Assembly (NCBI GenBank): GCA_002328075.1 | Contig: DCVT01000020.1 | Location: 6,673-70,672 of the forward strand | DNA from: Anaerolineales bacterium UBA2181 | Lineage (GTDB): Bacteria; Chloroflexota; Anaerolineae; Promineifilales; UBA4811 | Reading direction: 5' to 3' | DNA length: 64,000 nt | In this document: piece after piece, positions 9,160 through 18,032 of the stretch | Layout of the letters: each line of letters begins with the position of its first letter | Position numbering within the stretch: the first letter of the stretch is position 1 | Made by a program: the position numbers and the translations under genes | The notes under the pieces: generated by a model | The model's input: only the letters and a program-made list of their open reading frames with translations | The model's database searches: none | Told to the model about the DNA's origin: nothing

Positions 9160-10290
9160 TCATGCCAGGGTCTGCCGGAACGACCGGGCGGCGAAGAACA
9201 TGATCACCAGGATGTGGATGAACAGCGCCGCCACGTCTTCCCAGAAATAGGCCATACCAACTCCCTTGGTGATGATGCCTCGGGTGATGGTGATAAAGTA
9301 GGTCAGCGGGAACAGATTCCCGACCACCCGGACGGCCGGTGGCATGGTGTAGCGCGGAAAGATGAAACCGCCCAGCACCAGTCCCACCATGGCGAACAGG
9401 GTGATGAGCTGTTGAGCCTGTCGCTGGCTTGACGAGATGGTGGAGATCAGCAACCCCAGCCCCAACCCCGATATGACGTACATGAAGGAGAGCCAGAGAA
9501 ACAGCTGCAGGTCGCCGCGGAACGGAACCCCGAACCAGAGAATCCCCAGCCCCAGGACGGTGAGCAGGTTGGTGAAGGCGATGAAAATGTTGGGAGTCAC
9601 CTTTCCGATCATCAGCTCGGCCGGCCGGATGGGGGTGACCAACAACTGCTCCAGCGTGCCGACCTCGCGCTCGCGCACGACCGCCATGGCCGTAAGGATC
9701 ATGCTCTGCACCTGCAACAGCATGGCCAGCATCCCGGGGATGATGAACCAGAGGTCATCCAGATTGGGGTTGTACAGGATGCGCACCCGCGCATCCAGCG
9801 GAGTCCCGCCCACCAGAGTCCCCATCCCGGCGCGCTCCACGCGGCTCAGCATGACGCTGGTCGCATGGGCCTGAGCAATAGCACTGGCGGCGTTGTAGGC
9901 GGATTGGGCAGTAAAGAGGTCAGAGCCATCCACCAGGAACAACGCCTGGGCATCGCCGCGCTCCACGCTGGCGGCAAAACCGGGCGGGATGACCATGCCG
10001 GCCCGGACCTGAGCGGCGTCAATGGCGTCCGCTACCCCCTGCTGGTCGGGCACATGGCGCACAACGTCAAAGTAACCCGAGGTGGTCATCGCGTCGACCA
10101 TAGCGCGGCTGGCGACGTCGAGGCTCTGGTCCGCCACCGCCAGCGGGATGTGGTCCACGTTCATGCTGATGGCATAACCGTACAGGAAGAGCTGGATCAG
10201 CGGCAGCAAGAGCTGAATGATCAGCGTCCGCCGATCCCGCAGCGTCTGGACGAACTCTTTTTGCATCACCGCCCAGAGGCGTCGGAGCAT
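9160..10290 (-). CDS. ABC-2 type permease (YbhR/YbhS-like), 376 aa
   Basis: Second permease half, first structural gene of the operon. AAGGA lies six bases before the ATG at 10290, and the gene starts ten bases after the stop of the TetR gene. It shows the ABC-2 plan: KEFVQTLRDRRTLIIQLLLP, one membrane segment, a periplasmic domain with the PPGFAASVERGDAQALFLVDG stretch, the REREVGTLEQLLVTPIRP linker and five membrane segments. Together with the next permease, two ATPases and two adaptors it forms a complete inner-membrane exporter of the YbhGFSR type. Confidence 0.88.
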   Translation of the reverse strand: MLRRLWAVMQKEFVQTLRDRRTLIIQLLLPLIQLFLYGYAISMNVDHIPLAVADQSLDVASRAMVDAMTTSGYFDVVRHVPDQQGVADAIDAAQVRAGMVIPPGFAASVERGDAQALFLVDGSDLFTAQSAYNAASAIAQAHATSVMLSRVERAGMGTLVGGTPLDARVRILYNPNLDDLWFIIPGMLAMLLQVQSMILTAMAVVREREVGTLEQLLVTPIRPAELMIGKVTPNIFIAFTNLLTVLGLGILWFGVPFRGDLQLFLWLSFMYVISGLGLGLLISTISSSQRQAQQLITLFAMVGLVLGGFIFPRYTMPPAVRVVGNLFPLTYFITITRGIITKGVGMAYFWEDVAALFIHILVIMFFAARSFRQTLA

Positions 10291-10300
10291 GGGATGTCCT

Positions 10301-10975
10301 TCATGATCCGAGCCAGGCGCCCGCCTGGCTAGCTTCGTTCGCCGACCGGTTCAACACGCCGTCCAGCAACTGGCTCACGATGGTCTCTGCCAGGGTGTGG
10401 CGCTGTTCGGGCGAGGGCAGGGGGGCCAACCCGCGCATCGCCGGCAGGATCAGGCCGGCAAACATGCCCATCAGAAGTTGCGCGCTCAACGCCGGGTCGA
10501 TCGGGCGAAAAACCCCGGCCGCCACGCACTCGGCGATGATGGCCGCGAGCGCCCGATGGATCAGCAGCAGGCGGCCCGCCAGGAACTCGTGCAGGATGTC
10601 GTCGTCCACCCAGGCCTCGGTGACCAGCGCGCGGGCAAATGGGAGCTGTGCTTCAGAGATGTTGAGCGCCCGTTCAAAGAGCTCGATCATGGCCGTGCGG
10701 TTGTCCAACGGCCCCGCCTGCTGCAAGGCCGAGAGGAGCAACGGCTCGGTCTCCCGGGCGATGGCCAGCAGGATGTCCCGCTTGCTGGAAAAGTAACCAT
10801 AGAGCGTGCTCTCGCCCATATCGGTTCGGAGCGCGATCTCCTTGGTTGAGGTGTTGGTGTACCCCTGGTCGGCAAACAGCTGGGCAGCGGCCGCCAGTAT
10901 CTGCCGGCGCCGTTGGGCAATGCGTCGCTGGCGACGATGTTCCGGGTGGCTGGCGGACATGCGTTCCGGTGCCAT
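10301..10975 (-). CDS. TetR-family repressor of the efflux operon, 224 aa
   Basis: The N-terminal 50 residues carry the TetR helix-turn-helix (ILAAAAQLFADQGYTNTSTK, then MGESTLYGYFSSKRDIL); the rest is the ligand-binding helical domain. I place the start at the ATG at 10975, which has GAAGGAG shortly upstream, rather than at the longer open frame to 11080, because that extension would be translated through the operator. It leads the operon and sits downstream of a promoter with two operator-like dyads, so autorepression and control of the exporter are likely, as for CecR (YbiH) and ybhGFSR in E. coli. The inducer is unknown. Confidence 0.88.
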   Translation of the reverse strand: MAPERMSASHPEHRRQRRIAQRRRQILAAAAQLFADQGYTNTSTKEIALRTDMGESTLYGYFSSKRDILLAIARETEPLLLSALQQAGPLDNRTAMIELFERALNISEAQLPFARALVTEAWVDDDILHEFLAGRLLLIHRALAAIIAECVAAGVFRPIDPALSAQLLMGMFAGLILPAMRGLAPLPSPEQRHTLAETIVSQLLDGVLNRSANEASQAGAWLGS

Positions 10976-11009
10976 CTGCACTCCTTCTTGCCTCGGCTTG
11001 GGCCCGCTT

Positions 11010-11043
11010 CCGAGCGACCGCTCGGAAACCGAATGATCGCTCG
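11010..11043. promoter_or_regulatory. Tandem TetR operator-like dyads
   Basis: CCGAGCG and CGCTCGG form a perfect seven-base dyad separated by AC (11010-11025). Thirteen bases further right, CGAATGATCGCTCG (11030-11043) is an imperfect second copy that shares the CGCTCG half-site. Both overlap the predicted transcription start, where binding of the repressor would block RNA polymerase. The pairing of two dyads suits cooperative binding of two TetR dimers; this is an inference from position and symmetry. Confidence 0.65.
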
Positions 11044-11045
11044 TA

Positions 11046-11073
11046 ATTGTACTTGCGCCGGGACGGCTGTCAA
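11046..11073 (-). promoter_or_regulatory. Sigma-70-like promoter of the tetR-efflux operon
   Basis: On the minus strand TTGACA (11073-11068) is followed after 16 bases by TACAAT (11051-11046), five of six matches to the consensus -10. The predicted start of transcription lies near 11039, about 65 bases before the tetR ATG, and directly within the dyad sequences that follow. Confidence 0.75.
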
Positions 11074-11080
11074 ATGGCAT

Positions 11081-11589
11081 GATGAGGGTGTCGAAAAGCA
11101 GGGATCGGCATCACGCTCCGACCGCAACTCCGGCCGACCATGGCACCGGATCGGCGGAATGCAAGGAGGATGGGCGGATGGCTCGCGAACGGCTCAGCGA
11201 GCAGGACAGTGGTCGGTCTTTGGCGGACGGCCGCGCGACCAGGCTGCCATGGGGGATCGCTTTCCCGGAAACCTGAACGCCCTCGAGGACGTGTAACCAC
11301 TGGCCGGCTCCGCGGTCGACCGCCACAGGGGGGTGGTGCGGTGTGCGCCCGGCCCGGCTGAAGTCGGCCGGATGATCGCCAGGCCCAACCGGGGTCTCGC
11401 GGATCTGGTTGGATCTTGCGGCGGGCGTTCTGGAGTGGTTATAATAGCACCTGGCGCCCTGGAACAGGGACGCAGGATGGCAGTCAGCCGCATGCGTGAA
11501 CTTGCCGGCGGCGTGGTGCTTACCGCAGCCGGCAGGGGTTGACCGATCATCAGGCGCCGCATTGGCAGCCGGGGCCGGGAAAGGAGCGG
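11081..11589. other. Gene-free stretch between divergent tetR and pxp operons
   Basis: About 500 bases hold no convincing gene. The only structure I see is the candidate pxp promoter near its right-hand end; the short open frames on either strand look like chance frames of GC-rich DNA. Confidence 0.5.
11416..11445 (+). promoter_or_regulatory. Candidate promoter of pxpA-pxpBC
   Basis: TTGCGG at 11416-11421 and a perfect TATAAT at 11440-11445 are separated by 18 bases. The -10 is strong in an otherwise GC-rich region and the -35 is weak. It lies about 145 bases before the pxpA start. Confidence 0.5.
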
Positions 11590-12366
11590 ATGGGCATGGA
11601 CCTGAACAGTGACGTTGGCGAGAGTTTTGGCCGCTACAGCCTGGGCATGGATGCGGCGCTGATGCCCTACATCACCTCGGCCAACATAGCCTGCGGCCTG
11701 CACGCCGGAGACCCGCTGGTGATGGACCAGACGGTGCGACTGGCGCGGGAGCACGGGGTCGCCATCGGCGCCCATCCCGGGTTCCCTGATCTGCAGGGAT
11801 TCGGCCGGCGGGCCATGCAGCTGGCGCCGGAGGAGGCGGAGGCCTTTGTCCTCTATCAGATCGGCGCGCTGGCTGCCTTTGCCCGCGCCGCCGGGGTCGA
11901 GTTGGCGCACGTCAAGCCGCACGGTGCGCTCTACAACCAGGCAGCCAGGGACCGGGTCCTGGCCCAAGCCATTGCTCGGGCCGTCGCTCGTTTTGACCGG
12001 CAACTCATCCTGGTGGGGTTGGCGAATTCCGCCCTGGTCGAAGCGGGGTTGGAGGCTGGCATTCGCATAGTCCGCGAGGGGTTCGCCGACCGGGCCTACG
12101 AGTCGGACGGCTCGTTGAGGCCGCGCCATCTGCCCGGTGCAGTGTTGTTGGACCCGGCTCGCGCGGCCGCCCAAGCTGTGCGCATCGCGCGGGAGGGGAG
12201 GGTGGTCTCCTACACCGGCGACGAAGTGCCGGTGCAGGCCGAGACCCTCTGCCTGCACGGCGACACCCTCAATGCGCTGGGCATGGCACAAGCCATCCGC
12301 CAGGCGCTGGCGGACGCCGGAATACCGGTCGTGCCTCTGGCTGGCAGCGGCGCGGGAGCGGGTTGA
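11590..12366 (+). CDS. pxpA: 5-oxoprolinase subunit A (LamB/YcsF family), 258 aa
   Basis: The protein matches the LamB/YcsF family: MDLNSDVGESFG at the start (family pattern DLNcDlGEgfG), the metal/substrate loop GAHPGFPDLQGFGRR, and HVKPHGALYNQ. PxpA with PxpB and PxpC hydrolyses 5-oxoproline to glutamate with ATP, removing a damage product of glutamine and glutamate. The ATG at 11590 is preceded by GGAAAGGAG; the open frame extends 51 bases further with only a TTG start and no matching site. The stop touches the next start with no gap, so the two genes are translationally coupled. Confidence 0.93.
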   Translation: MGMDLNSDVGESFGRYSLGMDAALMPYITSANIACGLHAGDPLVMDQTVRLAREHGVAIGAHPGFPDLQGFGRRAMQLAPEEAEAFVLYQIGALAAFARAAGVELAHVKPHGALYNQAARDRVLAQAIARAVARFDRQLILVGLANSALVEAGLEAGIRIVREGFADRAYESDGSLRPRHLPGAVLLDPARAAAQAVRIAREGRVVSYTGDEVPVQAETLCLHGDTLNALGMAQAIRQALADAGIPVVPLAGSGAGAG

Positions 12367-14043
12367 GTGGGGTACGACCCTCCCCGCTTGCTGCCCGTTG
12401 GCGACGCGGCGCTGGCGGTCCAGTTCGGCAGCCGCATAGACCCGGCCATCAATGTCCAGGTGCATGCGCTGGCCCGGGCGCTGGCGGAGCATCCGCAGGT
12501 GGGTCTGGGCGAGGCGGTGCCCGCCTATTGCTCCTTGCTCCTGCATTACGATCCCCTGGTCCTTTCCTTCTCCACCGTGGTCGCCCTGGTCCAGGAGGCG
12601 ATGGCGCAGACCCGCAGCCGCCCCTCGCCGGAGCCGCGGGTGGTCGAGATTCCCACCTGTTATGGCGGTGAATTCGGACCGGATCTGGCTGGCGTGGCCC
12701 GGCACAACGGCCTGAGCGAGGAAGCCGTGGTCGAATTGCATTCCTCGCGCCCGTATCCGGTGTACATGCTCGGTTTCTCGCCTGGATTTGCCTACCTGGG
12801 CGGTCTGCCGCCGGCCATTGCCGCTCCGCGACTGGCCACACCTCGCATCCGGGTGCCGGCCGGGTCGGTAGGCATTGCGGGAGCGCAGACCGGCATCTAC
12901 CCCCTGGCGACACCGGGTGGCTGGCAGCTCATCGGCCGGACCCCCCTGCGACTCTTTGATCCGGAGCGCGATCCGCCTGCCCGGCTCCATCCGGGGGATC
13001 GGGTGCGATTCGTGCCGGTGAGCTCGGACCGTTTTGCCTCGCTGCATGAGCAAGAGTGGGAAGCCGGCGCGACCTCCCGGCCGCGCGTGGCACCGGCCGG
13101 CGCCGGCGGTCTGGAGGTGCTGGAGCCCGGACTCCTGACGACCGTGCAGGACGCGGGGCGGCGCGGGTACGAGCGATTCGGTGTGCCGGTAGCGGGGGCC
13201 ATGGACCGGTTCGCGCTGCGTGCTGCCAACCAGCTGGTGGGCAATCCGCCGGAGTCGGCCGGGCTGGAAATCACGCTGAACGGGCCGGTCCTGCGGGCCG
13301 AGACCGATTGTCTGATTGGGTTGGGAGGAGCCGACCTGGGGCTGCGCATCAACGACCAACCCATCCCGCCATGGATGTCGGCCTACGTGCGCCGGGGGTG
13401 GAAGATCGCCTTCGCCGGTCGCCGCAGCGGTTGCCGCGCCTACATGGCAGTGGCCGGCGGGATTGAGGTCCCGCCGGTGATGGGCTCCCGGGCTACCTAT
13501 CTGCATGGTGGATTCGGCGGCTTTGGCGGGCGACCGCTGCAGGCCGGTGACCGGTTGGGGGTTGGTCGGGTAGACTGGCACCTGGCGTCGGGCGCCGGCC
13601 GGCGGCTGCAGGACTGCCAACTGCCCGGGTATGGCGAGCACCCCACGGTGCGGTTCATACGGGGCCCTCAATCTGATGCCTTTACTGCTGAGGGATGGCA
13701 GACCTTTATCAGCGAGGAGTACCTGGTCAGCGCGACGGCCGACCGGATGGGCTACCGGTTGCAGGGGCCCGCGATCCTTCGCAGCCAACCGGATGATCTG
13801 ATTTCCGATGGCATCGTATTGGGAGCCGTCCAGGTGCCGGCCGATGGGCAGCCTATCGTCATGATGGCCGATCGGCCGACGACCGGCGGCTACCCCAAGA
13901 TCGGCGTGGTGGCCGGCGCCGACATTCCGCTGCTGGCCCAATGCCTGCCCGGCGCGAGCCGGATACGTTTCCGCGAGACCACGGTCGGTGAGGCGCATGC
14001 GTCACTACGCCGGATGCTCCAGGGGCTGAGATGGCGGACCTGA
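12367..14043 (+). CDS. pxpBC: 5-oxoprolinase subunits B and C fused (KipI-KipA), 558 aa
   Basis: Residues 1 to about 225 are the PxpB/KipI domain (LLPVGDAALAVQFG, and GFSPGFAYLGGLP with the conserved glycines). Residues from about 240 on are PxpC/KipA (EVLEPGLLTTVQDAGRRGYE, then GVPVAGAMDRFALRAANQLVG). The start is the GTG directly after the pxpA stop. In E. coli and Bacillus these are two proteins; the fusion secures equal amounts of both subunits and is known elsewhere as the urea-amidolyase-like AHS1-AHS2 arrangement. The large open frames on the opposite strand here are shadows. Confidence 0.93.
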   Translation: MGYDPPRLLPVGDAALAVQFGSRIDPAINVQVHALARALAEHPQVGLGEAVPAYCSLLLHYDPLVLSFSTVVALVQEAMAQTRSRPSPEPRVVEIPTCYGGEFGPDLAGVARHNGLSEEAVVELHSSRPYPVYMLGFSPGFAYLGGLPPAIAAPRLATPRIRVPAGSVGIAGAQTGIYPLATPGGWQLIGRTPLRLFDPERDPPARLHPGDRVRFVPVSSDRFASLHEQEWEAGATSRPRVAPAGAGGLEVLEPGLLTTVQDAGRRGYERFGVPVAGAMDRFALRAANQLVGNPPESAGLEITLNGPVLRAETDCLIGLGGADLGLRINDQPIPPWMSAYVRRGWKIAFAGRRSGCRAYMAVAGGIEVPPVMGSRATYLHGGFGGFGGRPLQAGDRLGVGRVDWHLASGAGRRLQDCQLPGYGEHPTVRFIRGPQSDAFTAEGWQTFISEEYLVSATADRMGYRLQGPAILRSQPDDLISDGIVLGAVQVPADGQPIVMMADRPTTGGYPKIGVVAGADIPLLAQCLPGASRIRFRETTVGEAHASLRRMLQGLRWRT

Positions 14044-14220
14044 GGACGGCACATCGGCTGAGTCTCGGCCCGGATCGGGTCTGGTTAGCTTGGCGACCCG
14101 GATCGAGTTGTGCGCCTGACCGTATTCCGTGCCACACCGCGGGCGTGGGCTTGACGGGTTTGGCAAACCTGCCGGCTCTCGCCGGGTTCGCCGAGGAGAA
14201 CAGCGGCGAGTGCTGAAGCG

Positions 14221-14350
14221 TACCAGTTGGGCAAGTATTTAATCCAGGAGGAGATGGGGCGGGGGGTTATTGGACGGTGTTCCGGGCGGTGGACACGACG
14301 CTGGACCGGCGGGTGGCGGTCACCCTGGCGCTCACGCAGCATGGTCTCCA
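14221..14350 (+). pseudogene. N-terminal relic of a Ser/Thr protein kinase
   Basis: YQLGKYLIQEEMGRG followed, after a one-base frame change in the run of G residues, by GGYWTVFRAVDTTLDRRVAV is the glycine-rich loop and the beta-3 strand of a Hanks-type kinase. The Lys expected after RVAV is replaced by Thr. After some 40 codons the sequence passes into the duplicated glycosidase tail that lies on the opposite strand. No other kinase motif follows. The piece is a fragment left by rearrangement. Confidence 0.6.
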
Positions 14351-14500
14351 AGGCGAGGTACACCGGCCGGGGTGAACCGTCCGGCCGCAAGATGCAATAG
14401 CCCGACTCACCAAAGCTGCTGCCCAACAACGGGGCGAAATTCAGGTTCCACAGGAACAAGGGTCCCACCCAACGCCACGTGTGGGCCAACTCGTAGGCGC
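14314..14500. repeat. 187-bp repeat, copy 1 (glycosidase 3' end)
   Basis: This segment matches 36342-36528 in the same orientation, with two mismatches that I can find. In the other copy it is the last 56 codons of the lipoprotein glycosidase gene on the minus strand. Here it is cut off from the rest of that gene, and one mismatch removes the TAG stop, so the minus-strand frame runs on into unrelated sequence. Confidence 0.9.
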
Positions 14501-14584
14501 CGTATTGGTTCACCTAAAATGCCACCGACGAGACGTGGTTAGGTCAACTGATCATGTTACCGAACAGTGAATGGCGAAGATCAA

Positions 14585-15358
14585 CTGACCATCGATGAAC
14601 TTCGGAGGTACTTGAGGATCAAGCGTAGGGCTTAAAAGGGAGCAACCCGCGTTGAGCGGAGCCGGCCATTGGACCAGACGGAGCAGGTGACCGGCCTGCA
14701 TCGAAAGAGCCTCATCCGGCTGATGAACGGGGATCTGACCCATCTGCGGCGTCGGGAATAGCGAGAGCGCACCTATGGGGTGGCCGTCCACTATGCGCTC
14801 AAGGTGATTGCGGAGAGTCATGATTTTATCTGTGCCGACCGGCTCCAGCCCAACCTGGTCAAGATGGCCCAGAATCTGTCCCATCACGGCGAGCTAGAGG
14901 TGATTCCCGAGCTAATGACGTTACTCGACACGATTAGTGTCTCAACCGTCAAACGGATTTTGCGCCGGCTGAGACAGGACGAACCGCCATTGCCGCGTCG
15001 GGAGGCCGTTTCATGGGAGATCCTGGGGCAAGTGGCTGTGCAGCGTGTTGCCTGGCCCAACCCAGGTCACTTTGAAGTCGATCTGGTCCACGATGGTGGT
15101 CAAGCTTCCGGCGGGCATTACGTGCATAGTTTGCAGATGATCGATGTGGCCACTGGCTGGAGCGAGCGAGCCGCCACCTGGGGGAGGAGCTACCGAGTGA
15201 TGCGAGACGCATTCGTTCGCATCCTGGCGCGTCGTCCCTTCCCGGTGAGGGAGATTCATTCAGTCAATGGGACTGAGTTTCTTCAGCATCGCATGATCCG
15301 CTTCTGGTAAGAGCAGGTCGGTGGGGTGGCGTTATCCCGAGGCCTGGCCTTCCCCAGC
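14585..15358 (+). pseudogene. Integrase-core (rve) transposase, inactivated
   Basis: The frame gives an integrase-catalytic-core transposase: an N-terminal HTH part (TGLHRKSLIRLMNGDL), then HFEVDLVHDGGQ with the first catalytic Asp, IDVATGWSERAA, and a region that should read DNGTEF. In-frame stops stand at 14633 (TAA), 14759 (TAG) and 15308 (TAA), and the second catalytic Asp is changed to Val (HSVNGTEF). The homologous frame can be followed past the last stop for about 15 codons and then ends at the IS3 relic. It is dead on three independent counts. Confidence 0.8.
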
Positions 15359-15369
15359 TTTTATGGACA

Positions 15370-15525
15370 CACAGTTAGGAGAGATGCATGCGCCACAGGG
15401 TGGGCATTCTCAAAGGCCTCCGGGGTGGAATAGCCCAGCCCCGAGTGAAGCCGACGCCGATTGTAGAACGCTTCAATGTAGAAGAAAAGATCGGTGGCTG
15501 CCTCCTTGTATGAATATGTTTGTTG
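15370..15525 (-). pseudogene. IS3 orfB C-terminal relic
   Basis: On the minus strand SYKEAATDLFFYIEAFYNR and RRLHSGLGYSTPEAFENA form the typical end of an IS3-family orfB. Nothing upstream of it belongs to the same gene. It separates the dead integrase-type transposase from the IS110 element. Confidence 0.8.
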
Positions 15526-15738
15526 ACCAGCGTCAGGCTGGCGTACAATACCTCGTAGAAGCTGAGGTCGACGTTGCTCTCCTTGAGGCTCGGCCTCGTC
15601 CGAAAGACTGTCGCCTCGGCTCTACGAGGGGTCTCGAATATGCAGGTTGCAGCTTGGCTGCGCATCACTCACAAGGCTGAGAGTCTCGTAGATGTCCGGG
15701 GCCACCTCACTTCACTTAATAGACTGGAGGCGGTCCAC
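15526..15738. other. Non-coding leader of the IS110 element
   Basis: No gene is visible in the 210 bases before the IS110 transposase. In IS110-group elements the left non-coding end carries a structured bridge (seeker) RNA that pairs with target and donor DNA, so this stretch is where such an RNA would lie. I could not fix the left boundary or draw a confident fold by eye. Confidence 0.35.
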
Positions 15739-16908
15739 ATGATGTATTGCGGAATTGATGTTGCCAAGCACAAACACGCTGCTCTGATTCTGGATGAGAA
15801 AGGCAAGGTATTGAAACCCGCTCTCTCGTTCTCCAACGACCGGCAGGGCTTCGATCAGCTGCTGGGCTTGCTGGCCGAGTTCTCGCAACCCGTTACCATC
15901 GGCATGGAGGCCACCGGTCACTATTGGTTATCGCTCTATGATGACCTGACCTGCCAGGGCCATCCGGTGATCGTTCTCAACCCATTGCAGATCGCGGCCT
16001 ATCGACGCAGTGGGATTCGCAAGGTCAAGAACGACCGCAACGACGCTTTTTGGATTGCCGATTACGTCCGCATCGCCAATCTGTCGCCCACCGAGCAGGA
16101 TCTTCCCTCCCTGCTCCAGTTGCGCGAACTCAGCCGCTTCCGCTTTGGCCTCACGGACCAGATCGGCGACGTCAAACGCAGGATCCTGGCCATTCTCGAT
16201 CGCGTCTTCCCGGAGTACGAAACCCTCTTCTCCAGCGTCTTCTGGAAATCGTCTCGCCAGCTGCTCAAAGAGGCAGTCACTGCGGACGAGTTCGCCGACT
16301 TTGACCTGGCCGAATTGAGCCAGCTCCTCCGCTCCACCAGCCGCGGGCGTTTTGGGTCCGACAAGGCTGAAACCATTCAACGCCCTGCCCGCCGATCCGT
16401 TGGGGTCGGCTTTCTCGCCGACGTCGTCCGGATCAAGATGCGCTGCCTGCTCGAACAGATCGAGCCGTTGGAGCGGCAACGGACCCAGGTCGATGAGGAG
16501 TTGGAGGCCCTGATGGCCCAGATCCCACAACACATCACTTCTATCCCTGGCATCGGTCTGGCTACCGGGGCAGCCATCTTGGCCGAGATTGGCGATGTGA
16601 ACCGCTTTGAGAGCGCTGAGAAGCTGGTCGCCTATGCCGGCATTGACCCGACGGTCTATCAAACAGGTCAGTTTCAGGCCTCCCAAGCCCGCATGAGCAA
16701 GCGGGGCTCACCTTATCTGCGTCACGCTCTCTGGCAAGCTGCCAGCATGGCTGTGAGATACGATCCCGATCTGCGGAGTTTTTACCAGGCCAAACGGGCC
16801 GAGGGCAAGCATCACGGTACCGCGATCGGCGCCGTTTGCCGGAAGCTCCTTGCACGCATCTACATCATCCTGAAGGAGCAACGTCCCTACGTTATTCGAA
16901 ATTGTTAA
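15739..16908 (+). CDS. IS110-family DEDD transposase, 389 aa
   Basis: Complete transposase of the IS110 family. The N-terminal RuvC-like DEDD domain has YCGIDVAKHKHAA (Asp), IGMEATGHYW (Glu) and VKNDRNDAFWIADYV (two Asp). The C-terminal Tnp_2 domain has SIPGIGLATGAAILAEIGD, YAGIDPTVYQTGQF and SKRGSPYLRHAL, with the conserved Ser. The ATG at 15739 has GGAGG eight bases upstream; there is a second ATG directly after it. The frame is unbroken, so this is the only IS in the window that could still be active. It abuts the peptidase gene that follows and has cut off its start. Confidence 0.9.
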   Translation: MMYCGIDVAKHKHAALILDEKGKVLKPALSFSNDRQGFDQLLGLLAEFSQPVTIGMEATGHYWLSLYDDLTCQGHPVIVLNPLQIAAYRRSGIRKVKNDRNDAFWIADYVRIANLSPTEQDLPSLLQLRELSRFRFGLTDQIGDVKRRILAILDRVFPEYETLFSSVFWKSSRQLLKEAVTADEFADFDLAELSQLLRSTSRGRFGSDKAETIQRPARRSVGVGFLADVVRIKMRCLLEQIEPLERQRTQVDEELEALMAQIPQHITSIPGIGLATGAAILAEIGDVNRFESAEKLVAYAGIDPTVYQTGQFQASQARMSKRGSPYLRHALWQAASMAVRYDPDLRSFYQAKRAEGKHHGTAIGAVCRKLLARIYIILKEQRPYVIRNC

Positions 16909-18032
16909 TGTTCGGCTTCTTGACATCTAATAGCAGGTCTTTCGAGTGCCTGGACCATATCTGTGGCGGAGCACGACTGACTCATGAAGAAGAAGCCTTC
17001 GAAGTCTATGCGAGCCCCTATACTCTGGGATGCCAAGTCCTGGCTGAACTTATCGCCGTCTCGACAGGGGAGGAACTGGAGAGCACCCCTTGCGAAGGCA
17101 AGATCCTGCTGCTGAGGGGTGCAGTTTGCTCAGAGCAGCTTATGCCGAAGGGCTTTGTCTTCTACAATCCAGAGCACCATCAGAAGATCCTAGCCCTCCT
17201 TGAGAGCCGTAGACCGGCGGGCATCATCGCGGCCACAGAGAGAATACCGGAACAAGTGGGGGCGCTCTATCCATTTCCGTTGATTGTAGATGGGGATTTC
17301 GATATCCCCAATGCCTACTGCCGGGACACTGTGGGAGACGTCCTGGCGGCCAGACAAGGTGACCCATTTCGACTGAAGATCGATGCGCGCCGGCTTCCGT
17401 CGAGCGCAACAAACATCATCGCCCGGTTGAACGCAGGGGCGGCAGGCAAGCTCGTCATCACCGCACACATCGACGCCTACGAAGGCTCTCCCGGCGCTTC
17501 AGACAACGCATCTGGCACAGTCGTCCTGCTGCTTTGCGCCGAGATGCTGTCCGACTACCGAGGGGAAAATTGCATCGAATTCGCCGCTCTCAACGGCGAG
17601 GACCACTACAGCGCGGGCGGTCAGATGGACTATCTTAAGCGATATGGGAGCGAATTCCCCGGCGTCCTGCTGGCCGTGAACGTCGATGATGTTGGCTACA
17701 GAAAGGGGGGATCATCATACTCTTTCTACGGATGCTCTCCTCAGCTTGAGAAGAAGGTCAAGGACGTCTTCCGGCGCTTTGACGGTCTGGTGCAGGGCGA
17801 GCCGTGGTTCAATGGAGACCACATGATCTTTGTGCAGAGCCGGGTGCCGGCCCTGGCCATTACATCCGAGTGCATGCCCGAACTGATGAGGACCGTGACT
17901 CATACACCCGCGGACACACCTGACATCATTGACTGCTCCAAGCTCGTCGAGGTTGCAGCGTCGCTGAGTGCTTTGGTGAGATCGCTCTCGGCCGCACGCA
18001 AGCGCACATCCATCATATCGAGTGGACCGTGA
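16908..18032 (+). CDS. M28-family metallopeptidase, N-terminally truncated, 374 aa
   Basis: The M28 zinc-peptidase ligands are present in order: TAHIDAYEGSPGASDN (His and bridging Asp), ALNGEDHYSAGG (catalytic and ligand Glu/Asp), VNVDDVGY (Asp) and THTPADT (His). A protease-associated-like region precedes them. Homology starts only about residue 12, and the gene is joined to the end of the IS110 element: the IS stop and the first ATG overlap as TAATG. The first 40 or so residues of a normal family member, including any signal peptide, appear lost through the insertion. Translation could still begin by coupling to the transposase gene. Confidence 0.75.
   Translation: MFGFLTSNSRSFECLDHICGGARLTHEEEAFEVYASPYTLGCQVLAELIAVSTGEELESTPCEGKILLLRGAVCSEQLMPKGFVFYNPEHHQKILALLESRRPAGIIAATERIPEQVGALYPFPLIVDGDFDIPNAYCRDTVGDVLAARQGDPFRLKIDARRLPSSATNIIARLNAGAAGKLVITAHIDAYEGSPGASDNASGTVVLLLCAEMLSDYRGENCIEFAALNGEDHYSAGGQMDYLKRYGSEFPGVLLAVNVDDVGYRKGGSSYSFYGCSPQLEKKVKDVFRRFDGLVQGEPWFNGDHMIFVQSRVPALAITSECMPELMRTVTHTPADTPDIIDCSKLVEVAASLSALVRSLSAARKRTSIISSGP

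Noticed and set aside
11194..13998. 934-codon open frame on the minus strand
   Set aside because: It is the antisense of pxpA and pxpBC, whose frames have clear family motifs, start sites and coupling; the minus-strand frame has no domain and is rich in Arg, Pro, His and Gly as GC-rich shadows are.
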